This document shows positions 25,947-35,736 of a stretch of DNA of 64,000 bases, in pieces. The notes beneath the pieces were generated by a model. The model saw nothing but the letters and a program-made list of their open reading frames with translations. It ran no database searches and had not been told where the DNA came from. Made by a program: the position numbers and the translations under genes. This DNA comes from CAZWSE01 sp964636575 (lineage in GTDB: Bacteria; Pseudomonadota; Alphaproteobacteria; Rhodobacterales; Rhodobacteraceae), in assembly GCA_964636575.1 (NCBI GenBank), contig CAZWSE010000003.1, positions 1-64,000 on the forward strand, written 5' to 3'. Numbering within the stretch: position 1 is the first letter of the stretch; each line of letters begins with the position of its first letter.

Positions 25947-27437
25947 ATGTCGTTCACCCTTGCCATTGTGGGGCGCCCGAATGTGGGCAAATCCACGCTT
26001 TTCAACCGCCTTGTCGGCAAGCGACTGGCGTTGGTCGATGACCAGCCTGGCGTGACGCGCGACCTGCGCGAAGGTGAAGCGCGGCTGGCGGATTTGCGGT
26101 TTACCGTTGTGGATACGGCGGGTCTGGAAGATGTGACGGACGACAGTCTGCAAGGCCGTATGCGCCGTTTGACCGAGCGCGCGGTTGATATGGCCGATGT
26201 CTGTCTGTTCATGATTGATGCTCGCGACGGGGTGACTGCGACCGATCTGGTGTTTGCCGATATCCTGCGCAAGCGGGCCGACAATGTCATTCTGGCCGCC
26301 AACAAGGGCGAAGGCCGCGCCGCTGATGCGGGCGTGATTGAGGCCTATTCGCTTGGTCTTGGAGAGCCAATTCGCTTGTCTGCAGAACACGGTGAAGGGC
26401 TGAATGATCTTTATACCCATCTGATGCCACTGGCCGATGCCTTCGCTGAACGGGCGGCTGAGGTCGACGATGCCGAAGCCCCCGACATTGATATTGACGT
26501 GGATGAGGACGACGACGGCGATGCGCCTTTGGCGCGTGTGCCTACCAAGTCAAAGCCGTTGCAGGTGGCTGTTGTGGGCCGCCCCAATGCGGGAAAATCT
26601 ACGCTGATCAATTACATTATCGGTGAAGACAGGCTGCTAACGGGGCCTGAGGCCGGCATCACCCGCGATGCGATTTCGCTGCGCACTGAATGGGGTGAAA
26701 CGCCCGTGCGGATTTTTGACACCGCAGGCATGCGCCGCAAAGCCAAGGTGCAAGAAAAGCTGGAAAAGCTAAGCGTCGGGGACGGGTTGCGCGCGGTTAA
26801 GTTTGCCGAAGTCGTTGTTGTCTTGCTTGATGCTGCGATCCCGTTTGAACAGCAGGATTTGCGGATTGCCGATCTGGCCGAACGCGAAGGTCGTGCCGTC
26901 GTTGTTGCGGTCAACAAATGGGACGTGGAACCAGAGAAGCAGAAAAAAATCAACGAGCTGCGCGAATCTTTTGAGCGGTTGCTGCCGCAGTTGCGCGGTG
27001 CACCTTTGGTCACTGTGTCGGCCAAGACGGGCAAAGGTGTCGACCGTCTGCAAGACGCAATCCTGCGGGCCTATGACACTTGGAACCGCCGGATCTCGAC
27101 CGCGCATTTGAACCGTTGGCTGCAAGGCATGCTGGAAGCCCATCCGCCCCCCGCACCCGGTGGCAAACGGATCAGGCTGCGATACATGACCCAAGCCAAG
27201 ACACGGCCCCCCGGATTTGTGGTGATGTGTAGCTTGCCGGACAAGCTGCCCGAAAGCTATTCGCGCTATCTTGTCAATGGCTTACGGATCGACTTTGATA
27301 TGCCTGGCACGCCGATCCGGCTGTATATGCGGTCGCAAAATGATGCGAACCCGTTCAAGAACCGCAAGAAGGCGGCGCCCTCAAAGCTGCGCAAACATAC
27401 CAATGGGCGCAAACATGATGACGGGCGGCGGCGCTAG
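25947..27437 (+). CDS. der: Ribosome-assembly GTPase Der (EngA)
   Basis: Double GTPase (496 aa) needed for assembly of the 50S subunit. Two G domains are visible: GRPNVGKST at residues 9-17 with DTAGLED, and GRPNAGKST near 210 with DTAGMRRK and NKWD. A C-terminal KH-like domain (residues about 390 on) carries RIRLRYMTQAKTRPPGFVVM and ends in a basic tail (GRKHDDGRRR). The linker between the G domains is very acidic (DIDIDVDEDDDGD). ATG at 25947 chosen over a TTG at 25932 because GGAG precedes it at usual distance. Last gene of yfgM-bamB-der; overlaps the convergent next gene by 4 bases. Confidence 0.96.
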   Translation: MSFTLAIVGRPNVGKSTLFNRLVGKRLALVDDQPGVTRDLREGEARLADLRFTVVDTAGLEDVTDDSLQGRMRRLTERAVDMADVCLFMIDARDGVTATDLVFADILRKRADNVILAANKGEGRAADAGVIEAYSLGLGEPIRLSAEHGEGLNDLYTHLMPLADAFAERAAEVDDAEAPDIDIDVDEDDDGDAPLARVPTKSKPLQVAVVGRPNAGKSTLINYIIGEDRLLTGPEAGITRDAISLRTEWGETPVRIFDTAGMRRKAKVQEKLEKLSVGDGLRAVKFAEVVVVLLDAAIPFEQQDLRIADLAEREGRAVVVAVNKWDVEPEKQKKINELRESFERLLPQLRGAPLVTVSAKTGKGVDRLQDAILRAYDTWNRRISTAHLNRWLQGMLEAHPPPAPGGKRIRLRYMTQAKTRPPGFVVMCSLPDKLPESYSRYLVNGLRIDFDMPGTPIRLYMRSQNDANPFKNRKKAAPSKLRKHTNGRKHDDGRRR

Positions 27438-28144
27438 GGTTCTATGAACTCAGCGCGGATGGCCAGAACGCTCATCACGACGATCCCTAGGGCGGCCAAA
27501 GCGGCGACGGATCCTGCTCCGCCAAAGAGATTGGCGATCAAGATGCCGACCAAGGCCCAAACGACCGCGACCCCATACATCGGTGATCCGTCGAGCGCGA
27601 TTTGAACCAAACCCGCGAACAGCAATGCGGCGGTGAGCCAGAACAATGCGGCGGGAACCTCGCCTGCAATTCCGTAACCTGCGGTCAAAAGGCCAAGTGA
27701 CACAAAGCTGGCGGCCGTCAGCCAGCCAGCATAAAGCCCGACCGGCGCGCGGCCCCACCAGCGATCCAGATCAGGCGTTTTGAAAAGCGCCACAAGCGCG
27801 GATACCAGCATCACCCAAATCAGAACCGAAGCTGCAACCGGACTGGCTTGGGCCACAGCCAACCATGTTGTGCCAACGGCAAGGGACAGCAACAACGCAG
27901 GGCGCATAGGCTGCCAATCATAAGCGTCATGTCGTTTGATCAACCCGTAGCCAGCGCCCGCGATCAGCCAAAGATAGATGACACCCCATATTGCAAAGGC
28001 ATAGCCTGCGGGCTGGATGGCTGGGTCGTTTTGCGGCACTGGAAACTGGTCCGGCTCAAACCCGTTGAAGCCGGTGACCAAAAAGGGCGATCCGGCAAAG
28101 CATAGTGCAGCGACCAGAACAGCCAGCGACATCAAGCGAGACAT
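27434..28144 (-). CDS. Polytopic membrane protein, TspO/MBR-like (tryptophan-rich)
   Basis: 236-aa hydrophobic protein with about seven helices. It has the pattern GYAFAIWGVIYLWLIAGAGYGL near residue 50 and several conserved Trp (TWLAVAQ, DRWWGRAPVGLYAGWLTAASFV). These resemble the tryptophan-rich sensory protein (TspO/MBR-type) relatives found in Rhodobacterales; TspO binds tetrapyrroles in Rhodobacter. It is longer than classic TspO (about 160 aa), so orthology is not claimed. ATG at 28144 with AAGGATC upstream; the longer frame from 28192 lacks support. Monocistronic. Confidence 0.7.
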   Translation of the reverse strand: MSRLMSLAVLVAALCFAGSPFLVTGFNGFEPDQFPVPQNDPAIQPAGYAFAIWGVIYLWLIAGAGYGLIKRHDAYDWQPMRPALLLSLAVGTTWLAVAQASPVAASVLIWVMLVSALVALFKTPDLDRWWGRAPVGLYAGWLTAASFVSLGLLTAGYGIAGEVPAALFWLTAALLFAGLVQIALDGSPMYGVAVVWALVGILIANLFGGAGSVAALAALGIVVMSVLAIRAEFIEP

Positions 28145-28231
28145 GGGGTGATCCTTTTGTTTACAGCGGCCTCTGCTACGGCCTAGGTTCACCTATTGCA
28201 TTAAACATTTGGGTCAAAGGGGTTTTTCAAC

Positions 28232-29359
28232 ATGAAACGCATCGCGATTTTCTGTGATGGGACATGGAACAAGGCTGGCGGAGCCAATGAGACCAATGTT
28301 GTTCGGCTGGCTGAGGCCGTCAAAGCGCGTGGTGTGGATGATATTCCCCAGATGGTGATCTACGCCAAGGGTGTCGGCACGGGGCGGGGCTCTAATTGGT
28401 TGGCGCGCTTAACCGATCGCGTGTTCGGCGGGTTGTTCGGCTGGGGGCTTGAGAACAACATCATCGATGTCTATCGGTCCTTGGTGCTTTGTTACGAGCC
28501 AGGCGATGAGGTTTATGTCTTCGGATTTTCACGCGGGGCCTACACTGCACGGTCGTTGATCGGGTTGATCCGGTCTTGCGGAATAGTGCCGCGCTGGGAC
28601 ATCAGCGCTGTGGAAGATGCAATGGCCTATTACCGCGACCGAGACATTTCAACAAAACCCTCCGAGCAATCCAGTATCGAAAGACGGGCGCGGTTTTCAC
28701 CAGTGGTTGCGACCTCGCAAGCTGATGTGGAATACCGCGAGAAGAACCATTTCCCCGACATCGAGCTTTTGAAGCTGAAATACTTGGGCGTGTGGGATAC
28801 GGTAGGAGCAATGGGGGTGCCAGGAATTTTCGGCATCCTAGCCAAGGTCTTTAACTGGAAATATCGATTTCATGACAACAGCTTAAGCAGTCTTGTTCAA
28901 GTAGGACGACATGCTGTGGCCATTGATGAAGAACGCCGCTTGTTCCCGCCGACGCTTTGGACCCCGCCCAAAGGCGTATATGATACATCTGCCTATCGAC
29001 AGTCTTGGTTTGTCGGAGATCATGCCGCTGTAGGCGGTGGTGGGGCCGAGCGGGGATTGTCCAACATCACTTTTGAGTGGATTGCAGAAGGCGCCATCGC
29101 ACAAAAGCTTGGTTTTCATGCCGATCTACTGAGGCAAGTCACAGAAGCAAAAAAGCCGTTCGCCCCCGTTCAAGGGCACAAAGAGATGAGTTTTCTGGGC
29201 GGTCTGCTTGCGGTGTTCAAAAAGCCTCGTACCGCTTTGAAAGGGCTGCCGGTTGCGCAGACGGATCTCGCGCCTTCAGCACAGCAACGTCTGGACGAAG
29301 ACCCAAGCTACCGCCCCGCGTCCCTACGCCACTGTTGGCCGTCAGATGAAAGCGCCTGA
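28232..29359 (+). CDS. DUF2235 alpha/beta-hydrolase-fold protein
   Basis: 375-aa protein of the DUF2235 family. Starts MKRIAIFCDGTWNKAGGANETNVVRL, the family's opening. The nucleophile elbow GFSRGAYTAR is near residue 97, and WFVGDHAAVGGGG near 260 holds the catalytic His/Asp region. Related domains occur in type VI phospholipase effectors (Tle1-like), but this is a stand-alone cytoplasmic protein with no secretion neighbours, so no effector role is implied. The 3' end overlaps the convergent serS gene by 18 bases. Confidence 0.88.
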   Translation: MKRIAIFCDGTWNKAGGANETNVVRLAEAVKARGVDDIPQMVIYAKGVGTGRGSNWLARLTDRVFGGLFGWGLENNIIDVYRSLVLCYEPGDEVYVFGFSRGAYTARSLIGLIRSCGIVPRWDISAVEDAMAYYRDRDISTKPSEQSSIERRARFSPVVATSQADVEYREKNHFPDIELLKLKYLGVWDTVGAMGVPGIFGILAKVFNWKYRFHDNSLSSLVQVGRHAVAIDEERRLFPPTLWTPPKGVYDTSAYRQSWFVGDHAAVGGGGAERGLSNITFEWIAEGAIAQKLGFHADLLRQVTEAKKPFAPVQGHKEMSFLGGLLAVFKKPRTALKGLPVAQTDLAPSAQQRLDEDPSYRPASLRHCWPSDESA

Positions 29360-30634
29360 CGGATCAATCGCCGTTTTACCACCCAGATAGGGCTGAAGAA
29401 CGCTTGGAATTTTCACTGATCCGTCTGCTTGTTGCCCGTTTTCAAGCACGGCAATCAAGCAACGGCCCACGGCCAGACCGGACCCGTTGAGTGTGTGAAC
29501 AAATTCAGGCTTGCCGCCACCTTCGGGCTTGAACCGTGCGTTCATCCGGCGGGCTTGAAAATCACCCGTCGTCGAAACCGAGCTGATTTCGCGGTATGTG
29601 TTCTGTCCTGGCAACCAAGCCTCAATATCAAAGGTGCGTTTCGCGCCAAAACCCATGTCGCCCGTGCAAAGCAGCACAGTGCGGTAGGGGATTTCCAACT
29701 TTTCCAGCAGGTCTTCTGCGCAACGCAACATGCGCTGTTGTTCATCGTCTGAGGTGTCGGGGTGGGTCACGCTGACCATTTCGACCTTCTCAAACTGGTG
29801 CTGGCGCAACATTCCCGCCGTATCGCGCCCCGCGCTGCCTGCCTCGGACCGGAAGCACAGTGTGTGGGCGGTCATACGAATGGGCAGGTCTGCTTGGTCC
29901 AGCACGTCGCCGGACACCGAATAGGTCAGGGTGACCTCAGACGTTGGGATCAACCACCAGCCGTTTGTTGTTTGATAACTTTCGTCCCCGAACTTTGGCA
30001 GCTTGTCCGTCCCATACATCGCGTCATCACGCACCAGTACAGGCGTTTGGGTTTCCGTCAGACCGTTTTCATCAACATGGGTGTCGATCATAAACTGGGC
30101 CAACGCGCGGTGGAGCCTTGCGATTGAGCGTTTGAGAACCACGAACCGTGCGCCTGACAATTTTGCCCCAAGATCGAAGTCCATAGAGGCTGTAACCGCC
30201 GGAATTTCAAAGTGCTCCTTCGGGTCGAAGTCAAAGCTGGGGATGGTGCCCCACGTTTTGATCTCAGTATTGTCGTTCTCATCCGCGCCTTCCGGCACAT
30301 CCGCAGCAGGTAGGTTTGGAATGCGGGCCAGCATGTCGGTGAGTTTTGCATCCTCGGCTTTGGCTTCTTCGTTCAGGCGTGCGACTTCGGCTTTTTTGTC
30401 CGCCACAAGCGCCCGCAGCCGTTCAAATTCAGCATCATCCCCCTTGGCCTTTGCGGCGCCTACGTTCTTGCTGGCGGCGTTTTGTTCGGCTTGGGCTGTT
30501 TCCGCAGCTGTGATTTTAGCACGGCGGGCGGCATCAAGAGCAAGGATCGCTTCGGACATTGGGTCATCCCCGCGCCGCGCAAGGGCTGCGTCAAATGCGT
30601 CTGGGGTGTCACGGATGGCGCGAATATCGTGCAT
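29342..30634 (-). CDS. serS: Seryl-tRNA synthetase
   Basis: Class II aminoacyl-tRNA synthetase (430 aa) charging serine to tRNA-Ser. The N-terminal long antiparallel coiled coil (residues about 27-100, rich in Ala/Glu/Lys) that contacts the tRNA variable arm is clear. Motif 2 is in FRSEAGSAGRDTAGMLRQHQFEKVE and motif 3 in LNGSGLAVGRCLIAVLEN. Length and residues are normal. Confidence 0.97.
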   Translation of the reverse strand: MHDIRAIRDTPDAFDAALARRGDDPMSEAILALDAARRAKITAAETAQAEQNAASKNVGAAKAKGDDAEFERLRALVADKKAEVARLNEEAKAEDAKLTDMLARIPNLPAADVPEGADENDNTEIKTWGTIPSFDFDPKEHFEIPAVTASMDFDLGAKLSGARFVVLKRSIARLHRALAQFMIDTHVDENGLTETQTPVLVRDDAMYGTDKLPKFGDESYQTTNGWWLIPTSEVTLTYSVSGDVLDQADLPIRMTAHTLCFRSEAGSAGRDTAGMLRQHQFEKVEMVSVTHPDTSDDEQQRMLRCAEDLLEKLEIPYRTVLLCTGDMGFGAKRTFDIEAWLPGQNTYREISSVSTTGDFQARRMNARFKPEGGGKPEFVHTLNGSGLAVGRCLIAVLENGQQADGSVKIPSVLQPYLGGKTAIDPSGAFI

Positions 30635-30732
30635 GGCAAGGTCGTCCTTGGGTTCGGTGTCGGTGTTGTATGACAGGTGTCTGGCAGCGGTGTAAGCGAC
30701 TGGATCGGGGGAGGAAAGCCCCTGCGCGCTGC

Positions 30733-31461
30733 CTAGTTGCTTGGATGCCGGGCGAAAGAGGCGTCAATTTCGTCGAAAACCCATTGGTTTAGCCGTGCGA
30801 CATAGGCCAGATTTTCGCCGGCCTGATTTGATCTTGCCGTGATCACCCCTGCGACAGTCCAGACGCCATCCAGATCACGCAGGGCCGGCCCGCCCGAATT
30901 GCCGCCGATCACTTCGCAATCAACCGCAAAGATATTGGATCCGTTCAAGGCATGGGCGCAATCGAAACGGCCGCTGATCAGATGTGGTCTTTGCGTGTGA
31001 TAGCCAAGCAAAGCAAATGAACCACGATCGGACACGGTTTGGGTGACCGGAATAGGGGTTACTTTGTCCTGCGGCACTGGATCTTGCAGTTGAACAACCG
31101 CCACATCGTAGCCGATTTTGCGGATGCCTTTTGAGGACACATAGGCTGGATGTACGCGCACGGCTTCTGTCGGGCCGTGGTATACAAATGACCCGCGGTC
31201 CCAGCCTGCGACAAAGCGGATGTCCCCGACGCGGGCCAGCCAGCCGTCCGGCCCGCCGACGCAATGGGCGGCTGTCAGGACCAAATCGGGCCCGACGAGT
31301 GTTCCGGTGCATTGCGCGCGCGTTTTGAACCCGCCTTTGTTCAAATGCCCCACGGCGGCCCATTGGGGGCGCACGTCTGGGTCAAGAACGGGCAGGGGGT
31401 CAGCGGTGGCGGCAGACACTAGGGCCGCAAAGCTGAACACTGCACACAGAAATCGGAACAT
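30733..31461 (-). CDS. Secreted trypsin-like serine protease
   Basis: 242-aa exported S1 protease. MFRFLCAVFSFAALVSAATA is a signal peptide; the catalytic triad is visible as His in LTAAHCVGG (about residue 61), Asp in GYDVAVVQLQDPV (about 116) and Ser in EVIGGNSGGPAL (about 190). Cys pairs flank the His (CTGTLVGPDLVLTAAHC). Such proteases often act on cell-envelope proteins; the target is unknown. Monocistronic. Confidence 0.9.
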   Translation of the reverse strand: MFRFLCAVFSFAALVSAATADPLPVLDPDVRPQWAAVGHLNKGGFKTRAQCTGTLVGPDLVLTAAHCVGGPDGWLARVGDIRFVAGWDRGSFVYHGPTEAVRVHPAYVSSKGIRKIGYDVAVVQLQDPVPQDKVTPIPVTQTVSDRGSFALLGYHTQRPHLISGRFDCAHALNGSNIFAVDCEVIGGNSGGPALRDLDGVWTVAGVITARSNQAGENLAYVARLNQWVFDEIDASFARHPSN

Positions 31462-31651
31462 TCACAGTCTTTCTCTTTCGCACCACTGTATCCTGTCCGT
31501 GATAGCGCAAATTGCCAAGACACAAATCTGTTTTCAGGCGTCATCTTAACCTTTGCGTCTTGCACACGCGGCACGGGCACCATAGGTTCTGCCCAACGAG
31601 GACAGGGCGTTGAGACCGGTCCGATTTCTGACCAAAAAGGACCTCCTGTCA

Positions 31652-31930
31652 ATGGAAGCATTCGCCCAATTCGTACCGCTTATTCTGATCTTTTTGATTA
31701 TGTATTTCCTGCTGATCCGGCCTCAGCAAAAGAAGCTGAAGGACCATCAGGCAATGGTTGCGGCCCTGCGGCGCGGCGATCAAGTGATCACCCAAGGCGG
31801 GCTGATCGGTAAGGTGGTCAAGGTCAAAGAAGACGGCGAGTTGGATGTTGAAATTGCAGATGGCGTCAAGGTCCGCGTTGTGCAAAGCACGATTGCCACC
31901 GTTTTGAACAAAACCGAGCCGGCGAAGTAA
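31652..31930 (+). CDS. yajC: Preprotein translocase accessory subunit YajC
   Basis: 92-aa single-helix protein of the SecDF-YajC complex that helps SecYEG export. MEAFAQFVPLILIFLIMYFLLIRPQQKKLKDHQ is the classic YajC N-terminus, then ALRRGDQVITQGGLIGKV. The ATG at 31652 is right for the family; an in-frame ATG at 31610 would add 14 residues. First gene of the yajC-secD-secF unit. Confidence 0.96.
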   Translation: MEAFAQFVPLILIFLIMYFLLIRPQQKKLKDHQAMVAALRRGDQVITQGGLIGKVVKVKEDGELDVEIADGVKVRVVQSTIATVLNKTEPAK

Positions 31931-31966
31931 GCCACAGCCTCAAACGCCGCTGAAAAGGGTCGGTTT

Positions 31967-33628
31967 ATGTTGCAGATTGATCTATGGAAACGGATCGTTA
32001 TTTCGGGTCTTTGCGCCCTTGGCCTTTGGCTGGCGATGCCCAATGCCTTTTACACCAAAGTTGAGCAGCACAACGATGCGGTTGCCGCGATTGAGCTGTC
32101 GGGATCAACCGCTGAGCTGGACGCCCAAGCGGGGCAATGGCCAGATTGGCTGCCCAGCGGGTTGGTGAACCTTGGTCTTGATTTGCGCGGTGGTGCCCAT
32201 TTGTTGGCCGAAGTGCAGGTGGAGCAGGTTTATGAGGCACGGATGTTGTCGCAATGGCCTGAAGTGCGCGATGCGCTGGATACCATTCGCGGCGAAACCG
32301 GTGGTGCCCGACGCCAGCAATCTGCCGGTGACGAGCTGCGTGTTCGGATTGCCAACATTGAAGCTGTCCCGCAAGCCCTTGAAATTGTTCGTGGGTTGGC
32401 GCAACCGATCCAAACCCTGACGGGCGTTGGTGCCAATGACATCGACGTCAGCGCTGAAGGCGATATCTTGGTCATTGCGCTATCTGACGCTGAAAAACTC
32501 GCCTCTGATCAGCGGACAGTTCAGCAATCGCTGGAAATTATCCGCCGCCGGATTGATGAAGTCGGCACGCGGGAGCCAACCATTCAACGCCAAGGTGCGG
32601 ATCGGATTTTGATCCAAGTGCCGGGCATTGGGTCAGCGGCAGAGCTGAAAGAGATCATCGGAACGACGGCGCAACTGACGTTCAACGCGGTTGTGAGCCG
32701 TGGTACTGACCCCGAAGCCCGCGCTGGTATCGGCAATAAAATTGTACCTGCTATCGATGAGCCAGGGGCGTTTTACACGATCGCGGACTCGCCTGTTGTG
32801 ACGGGCGAAGAGCTGGTTGATGCCCAACCCGCGTTTGACCAAAACGGCAGCCCTGCGGTGAACTTTAGGTTCAACCCAACGGGCGCGCGCAAATTCGGCG
32901 ACTATACGGCTGAGAATATCGGCAGCCCCTTTGCGATTGTTCTGGACGATGAAGTGATCAGCGCACCAACGATCCAATCCCACATTCCCGGTGGATCGGG
33001 TATTATCACGGGCAACTTCACAGCTGAGGAATCGACCAATCTGGCGGTTTTGCTGCGTGCAGGGGCTTTGCCGGCCGAGCTGACCTTCTTGGAGGAACGC
33101 ACCATTGGCCCCGAACTGGGACAAGACAGTATTGATGCCGGTAAGGTGGCGACAGTCGTGGCCTTTCTGGCGGTGCTCGTCTTTATGGGTCTCAGCTACG
33201 GGCTGTTCGGATTGTTCGCCAACATAGCTTTGATCATCAACATTGGGTTGATCTTTGGCTTGCTGAGCTTGATCGGCGGCACGCTGACGTTGCCCGGTAT
33301 CGCAGGGATCGTGTTGACCGTGGGTATGGCCGTGGATGCGAACGTGCTGGTGCTTGAGCGGATCAGGGAAGAGCTAAAGACCGCCAAAGGGCCTGCCCGC
33401 GCGATTGAACTGGGCTATGAAAAGGCACTGTCGGCCATTGTGGATGCGAACATTACCACCTTTATGACAGCCGTTATCCTCTTTGTGATGGGGTCAGGGC
33501 CAGTGCGTGGGTTCGCGATTACGCTTGGGTTTGGCATCGTTACATCCGTCTTTACGGCCATCTTCGTCACGCGGCTGATGATTGTGATCTGGTTCGAACG
33601 CCGCCGTCCCAAAACGATTGAGGTATAG
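31967..33628 (+). CDS. secD: Protein translocase subunit SecD
   Basis: Inner-membrane protein (553 aa) that uses the proton gradient to pull preproteins through SecYEG. One N-terminal helix, a large periplasmic domain with LGLDLRGGAHLLAEV (about residue 67) and repeats RRRIDEVGTREPTIQRQGADRILIQVPG, then five C-terminal helices containing GMAVDANVLVLERIREEL. 36 bases after yajC and 3 bases before secF. Confidence 0.97.
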   Translation: MLQIDLWKRIVISGLCALGLWLAMPNAFYTKVEQHNDAVAAIELSGSTAELDAQAGQWPDWLPSGLVNLGLDLRGGAHLLAEVQVEQVYEARMLSQWPEVRDALDTIRGETGGARRQQSAGDELRVRIANIEAVPQALEIVRGLAQPIQTLTGVGANDIDVSAEGDILVIALSDAEKLASDQRTVQQSLEIIRRRIDEVGTREPTIQRQGADRILIQVPGIGSAAELKEIIGTTAQLTFNAVVSRGTDPEARAGIGNKIVPAIDEPGAFYTIADSPVVTGEELVDAQPAFDQNGSPAVNFRFNPTGARKFGDYTAENIGSPFAIVLDDEVISAPTIQSHIPGGSGIITGNFTAEESTNLAVLLRAGALPAELTFLEERTIGPELGQDSIDAGKVATVVAFLAVLVFMGLSYGLFGLFANIALIINIGLIFGLLSLIGGTLTLPGIAGIVLTVGMAVDANVLVLERIREELKTAKGPARAIELGYEKALSAIVDANITTFMTAVILFVMGSGPVRGFAITLGFGIVTSVFTAIFVTRLMIVIWFERRRPKTIEV

Positions 33629-33631
33629 GCC

Positions 33632-34612
33632 ATGGCAATGCGTCTGAGACTTGTTCCCCAAGAAACCAGCTTTGATTTCTTTAAGCGTTGGAAGCTGTGG
33701 CTTGGGATTTCGGCCCTTATGATGGTCATCGCCTTTGCGTCATTCATGATCCAAGGTTTGAACTTCGGGATTGATTTCAGAGGCGGGACGACGATCCGCA
33801 CCGAAAGCACGCAGCCCGTTGATATAGGCACCTACCGAGAGGCGCTGGCGCCGTTGGAGCTAGGCGATATCAACATTACCGAGGTCTTTGACCCGACGTT
33901 TGGGCCGGATAAAAACGTGACCCAGATCCGCATCGAAGCGCAGCAAGGGTCTGAATCGGTCACCAAAGACATGCTTGAACGGGTCGAGGCGGCTTTGGTC
34001 GCGGCTGACCCAGGCTTTGTCACCCCATTCCCGAGCGTGGAATCCGTTGGGCCGAAAGTATCCGGCGAATTGATCTGGACTGCCGTTTGGGCGGTGGTTT
34101 TGGCGATTGGTGCTGTGTTGGTCTACATCTGGCTCAGGTTTGAATGGCAGTTTGCCTTGGGCGCCGTGCTGGCCTTGGTGCATGACGTTATCCTGACCAT
34201 TGGCGTCTTTTCAGAGCTTCAGATCAAATTCGATCTTGCGATTATCGCGGCTTTGCTGACCATCGTGGGTTATTCGCTGAACGACACGGTTGTTGTGTTC
34301 GACCGTGTTCGCGAAAACCTGCGCAAGTACAAGAAAACCGATCTGGCGGAAGTCATGAACAAGTCGATCAACGAGACGTTGAGCCGGACTGTTATGACAT
34401 CGGTCACCACACTGCTGGCGCTTATTTCGCTGTACATTTTGGGCGGTGACGTGATCCGCGGATTTGTCTTTGCGATGATCTGGGGTGTGATTGTCGGGAC
34501 CTATAGCTCGGTCTTCGTGGCATCCGCTATTTTGCTTTACTTCGGTGTGAAGCGGGATTGGTCCAAGCCTGACGCAAACGCAGGAAATCAATACGCCAAC
34601 ATAGATGCTTGA
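33632..34612 (+). CDS. secF: Protein translocase subunit SecF
   Basis: SecF (326 aa), partner of SecD. Seen: N-terminal helix, LNFGIDFRGGTTIR (about residue 46), and the five-helix C-terminal block with GYSLNDTVVVFDRVRENLR. An ATG at 33638 is an alternative start two codons later. The last 8 bases overlap the next gene, a TauE-like permease, which is not normally part of this operon. Confidence 0.97.
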   Translation: MAMRLRLVPQETSFDFFKRWKLWLGISALMMVIAFASFMIQGLNFGIDFRGGTTIRTESTQPVDIGTYREALAPLELGDINITEVFDPTFGPDKNVTQIRIEAQQGSESVTKDMLERVEAALVAADPGFVTPFPSVESVGPKVSGELIWTAVWAVVLAIGAVLVYIWLRFEWQFALGAVLALVHDVILTIGVFSELQIKFDLAIIAALLTIVGYSLNDTVVVFDRVRENLRKYKKTDLAEVMNKSINETLSRTVMTSVTTLLALISLYILGGDVIRGFVFAMIWGVIVGTYSSVFVASAILLYFGVKRDWSKPDANAGNQYANIDA

Positions 34613-35357
34613 ATCGCTCAGCCAAGCCCTGCAAACGCCGGGCTTGATCTGGCTGTTTGCGGCAATTGGCTTTGCGGGGCTTGTGCGCGGTTTCACAGGT
34701 TTTGGCACGGCGCTTATTTTCGTTCCTGTCGCCGGTCGGTTTCTGCCCCCTGAACAGGTCATCGCGACCATGGCAATCACCGGCGTGCTCAGTTCCGCCA
34801 CCTTGTTTCCAAGGGCGTGGAAAACGGCGGATCGGGCCGAAACGGGAATTCTGGTTCTGGCCGCGTTTGTCACGATACCGATTGGGCTATGGTTGCTGAC
34901 CCTGTTGGATGTGCTGACCGTGCGTTGGAGCGTTGCGGCAATTTCATCCATCACGCTGGCAGCTATTGTGACCGGATGGCAGTGGCGGGGCCAACTTAAG
35001 ACGCTTGGGCGTGTTGCAATCGGCGCTGTTGCCGGGCTTGTCAGTGGATTGACCGGGCTGACCGGGCCAATCGTGATCATGTTCTACCTGACCAATGCAC
35101 GCAGCGCGCAGGCTGTTCGATCCAACACAATCTTGTTTCTCGGAGCCTTAGACATCGCCTTGGTCGCAAACCTTGCGGCTCAATCAAAAATTGATGTCTC
35201 AAACGTTGCGTTGGCGATTATTCTGGCGGTTCCCTATCTCACACTCACTTTGATTGGGCAGTCGTTGTTTGACCCTTCAAAGGAGCGCACTTATCGTGTG
35301 GTAGCTTATTGTGTGATCATGTTGGCCGTGATCACGGGCTTGCCCTTGCTGGACTAA
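34605..35357 (+). CDS. TauE/SafE-family permease between secF and the Mth938-like gene
   Basis: 250-aa polytopic protein of the sulfite exporter TauE/SafE family, with RGFTGFGTALIFVPVAGRF near residue 28 and GLVSGLTGLTGPIVIMFYL near residue 145 as the two half-motifs. It overlaps secF by 8 bases, so it is translated with the Sec genes. It is the second family member in the window (with 4964-5788) but only distantly similar to it. Substrate unknown. Confidence 0.88.
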   Translation: MLESLSQALQTPGLIWLFAAIGFAGLVRGFTGFGTALIFVPVAGRFLPPEQVIATMAITGVLSSATLFPRAWKTADRAETGILVLAAFVTIPIGLWLLTLLDVLTVRWSVAAISSITLAAIVTGWQWRGQLKTLGRVAIGAVAGLVSGLTGLTGPIVIMFYLTNARSAQAVRSNTILFLGALDIALVANLAAQSKIDVSNVALAIILAVPYLTLTLIGQSLFDPSKERTYRVVAYCVIMLAVITGLPLLD

Positions 35358-35370
35358 GGAGAAAACGCCA

Positions 35371-35727
35371 ATGCGGTTGAACGAAGTCGTCTACAATGAC
35401 GCGACCCCGATTGACGGGTACGGGCCTGGCTTTTTCCGGATCGGCGGAGAGGTGTTTGAAGGCGCTGTTTTGACAAGTGCTGCGGGCACGGTGATTTGGG
35501 GTGGCTACGAAGATGCGCAAGCACTGACCGCGCTCGCGGGCGAGGTGGATGTTTTGTTTATCGGAACGGGCAGCGAGATTGCGCATATCCCGGCAGACCT
35601 AAGATCGGAGCTTGAAGCCGTGGGACTGGGGGTTGAAGTGATGAACTCTCCCTCGGCCTGTCGCACGTACAATGTCTTGCTTTCAGAGGGGCGGCGCATT
35701 GCGGCGGCTTTGCTAACCGTTGCGTAA
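35371..35727 (+). CDS. Mth938-like domain protein (DUF498)
   Basis: 118-aa protein of the Mth938/DUF498 fold (NDUFAF3-like relatives). Seen: YGPGFFRIGGEVFEGAVL, DVLFIGTGSEIAHIP and GLGVEVMNSPSACRTYNVLLSEGR. Relatives in mitochondria help assemble complex I; the bacterial role is not settled. A GGAGAA ribosome site precedes the ATG; 13 bases after the TauE-like stop and 9 bases before ccmA. Confidence 0.9.
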   Translation: MRLNEVVYNDATPIDGYGPGFFRIGGEVFEGAVLTSAAGTVIWGGYEDAQALTALAGEVDVLFIGTGSEIAHIPADLRSELEAVGLGVEVMNSPSACRTYNVLLSEGRRIAAALLTVA

Positions 35728-35736
35728 GCGCAGTAG

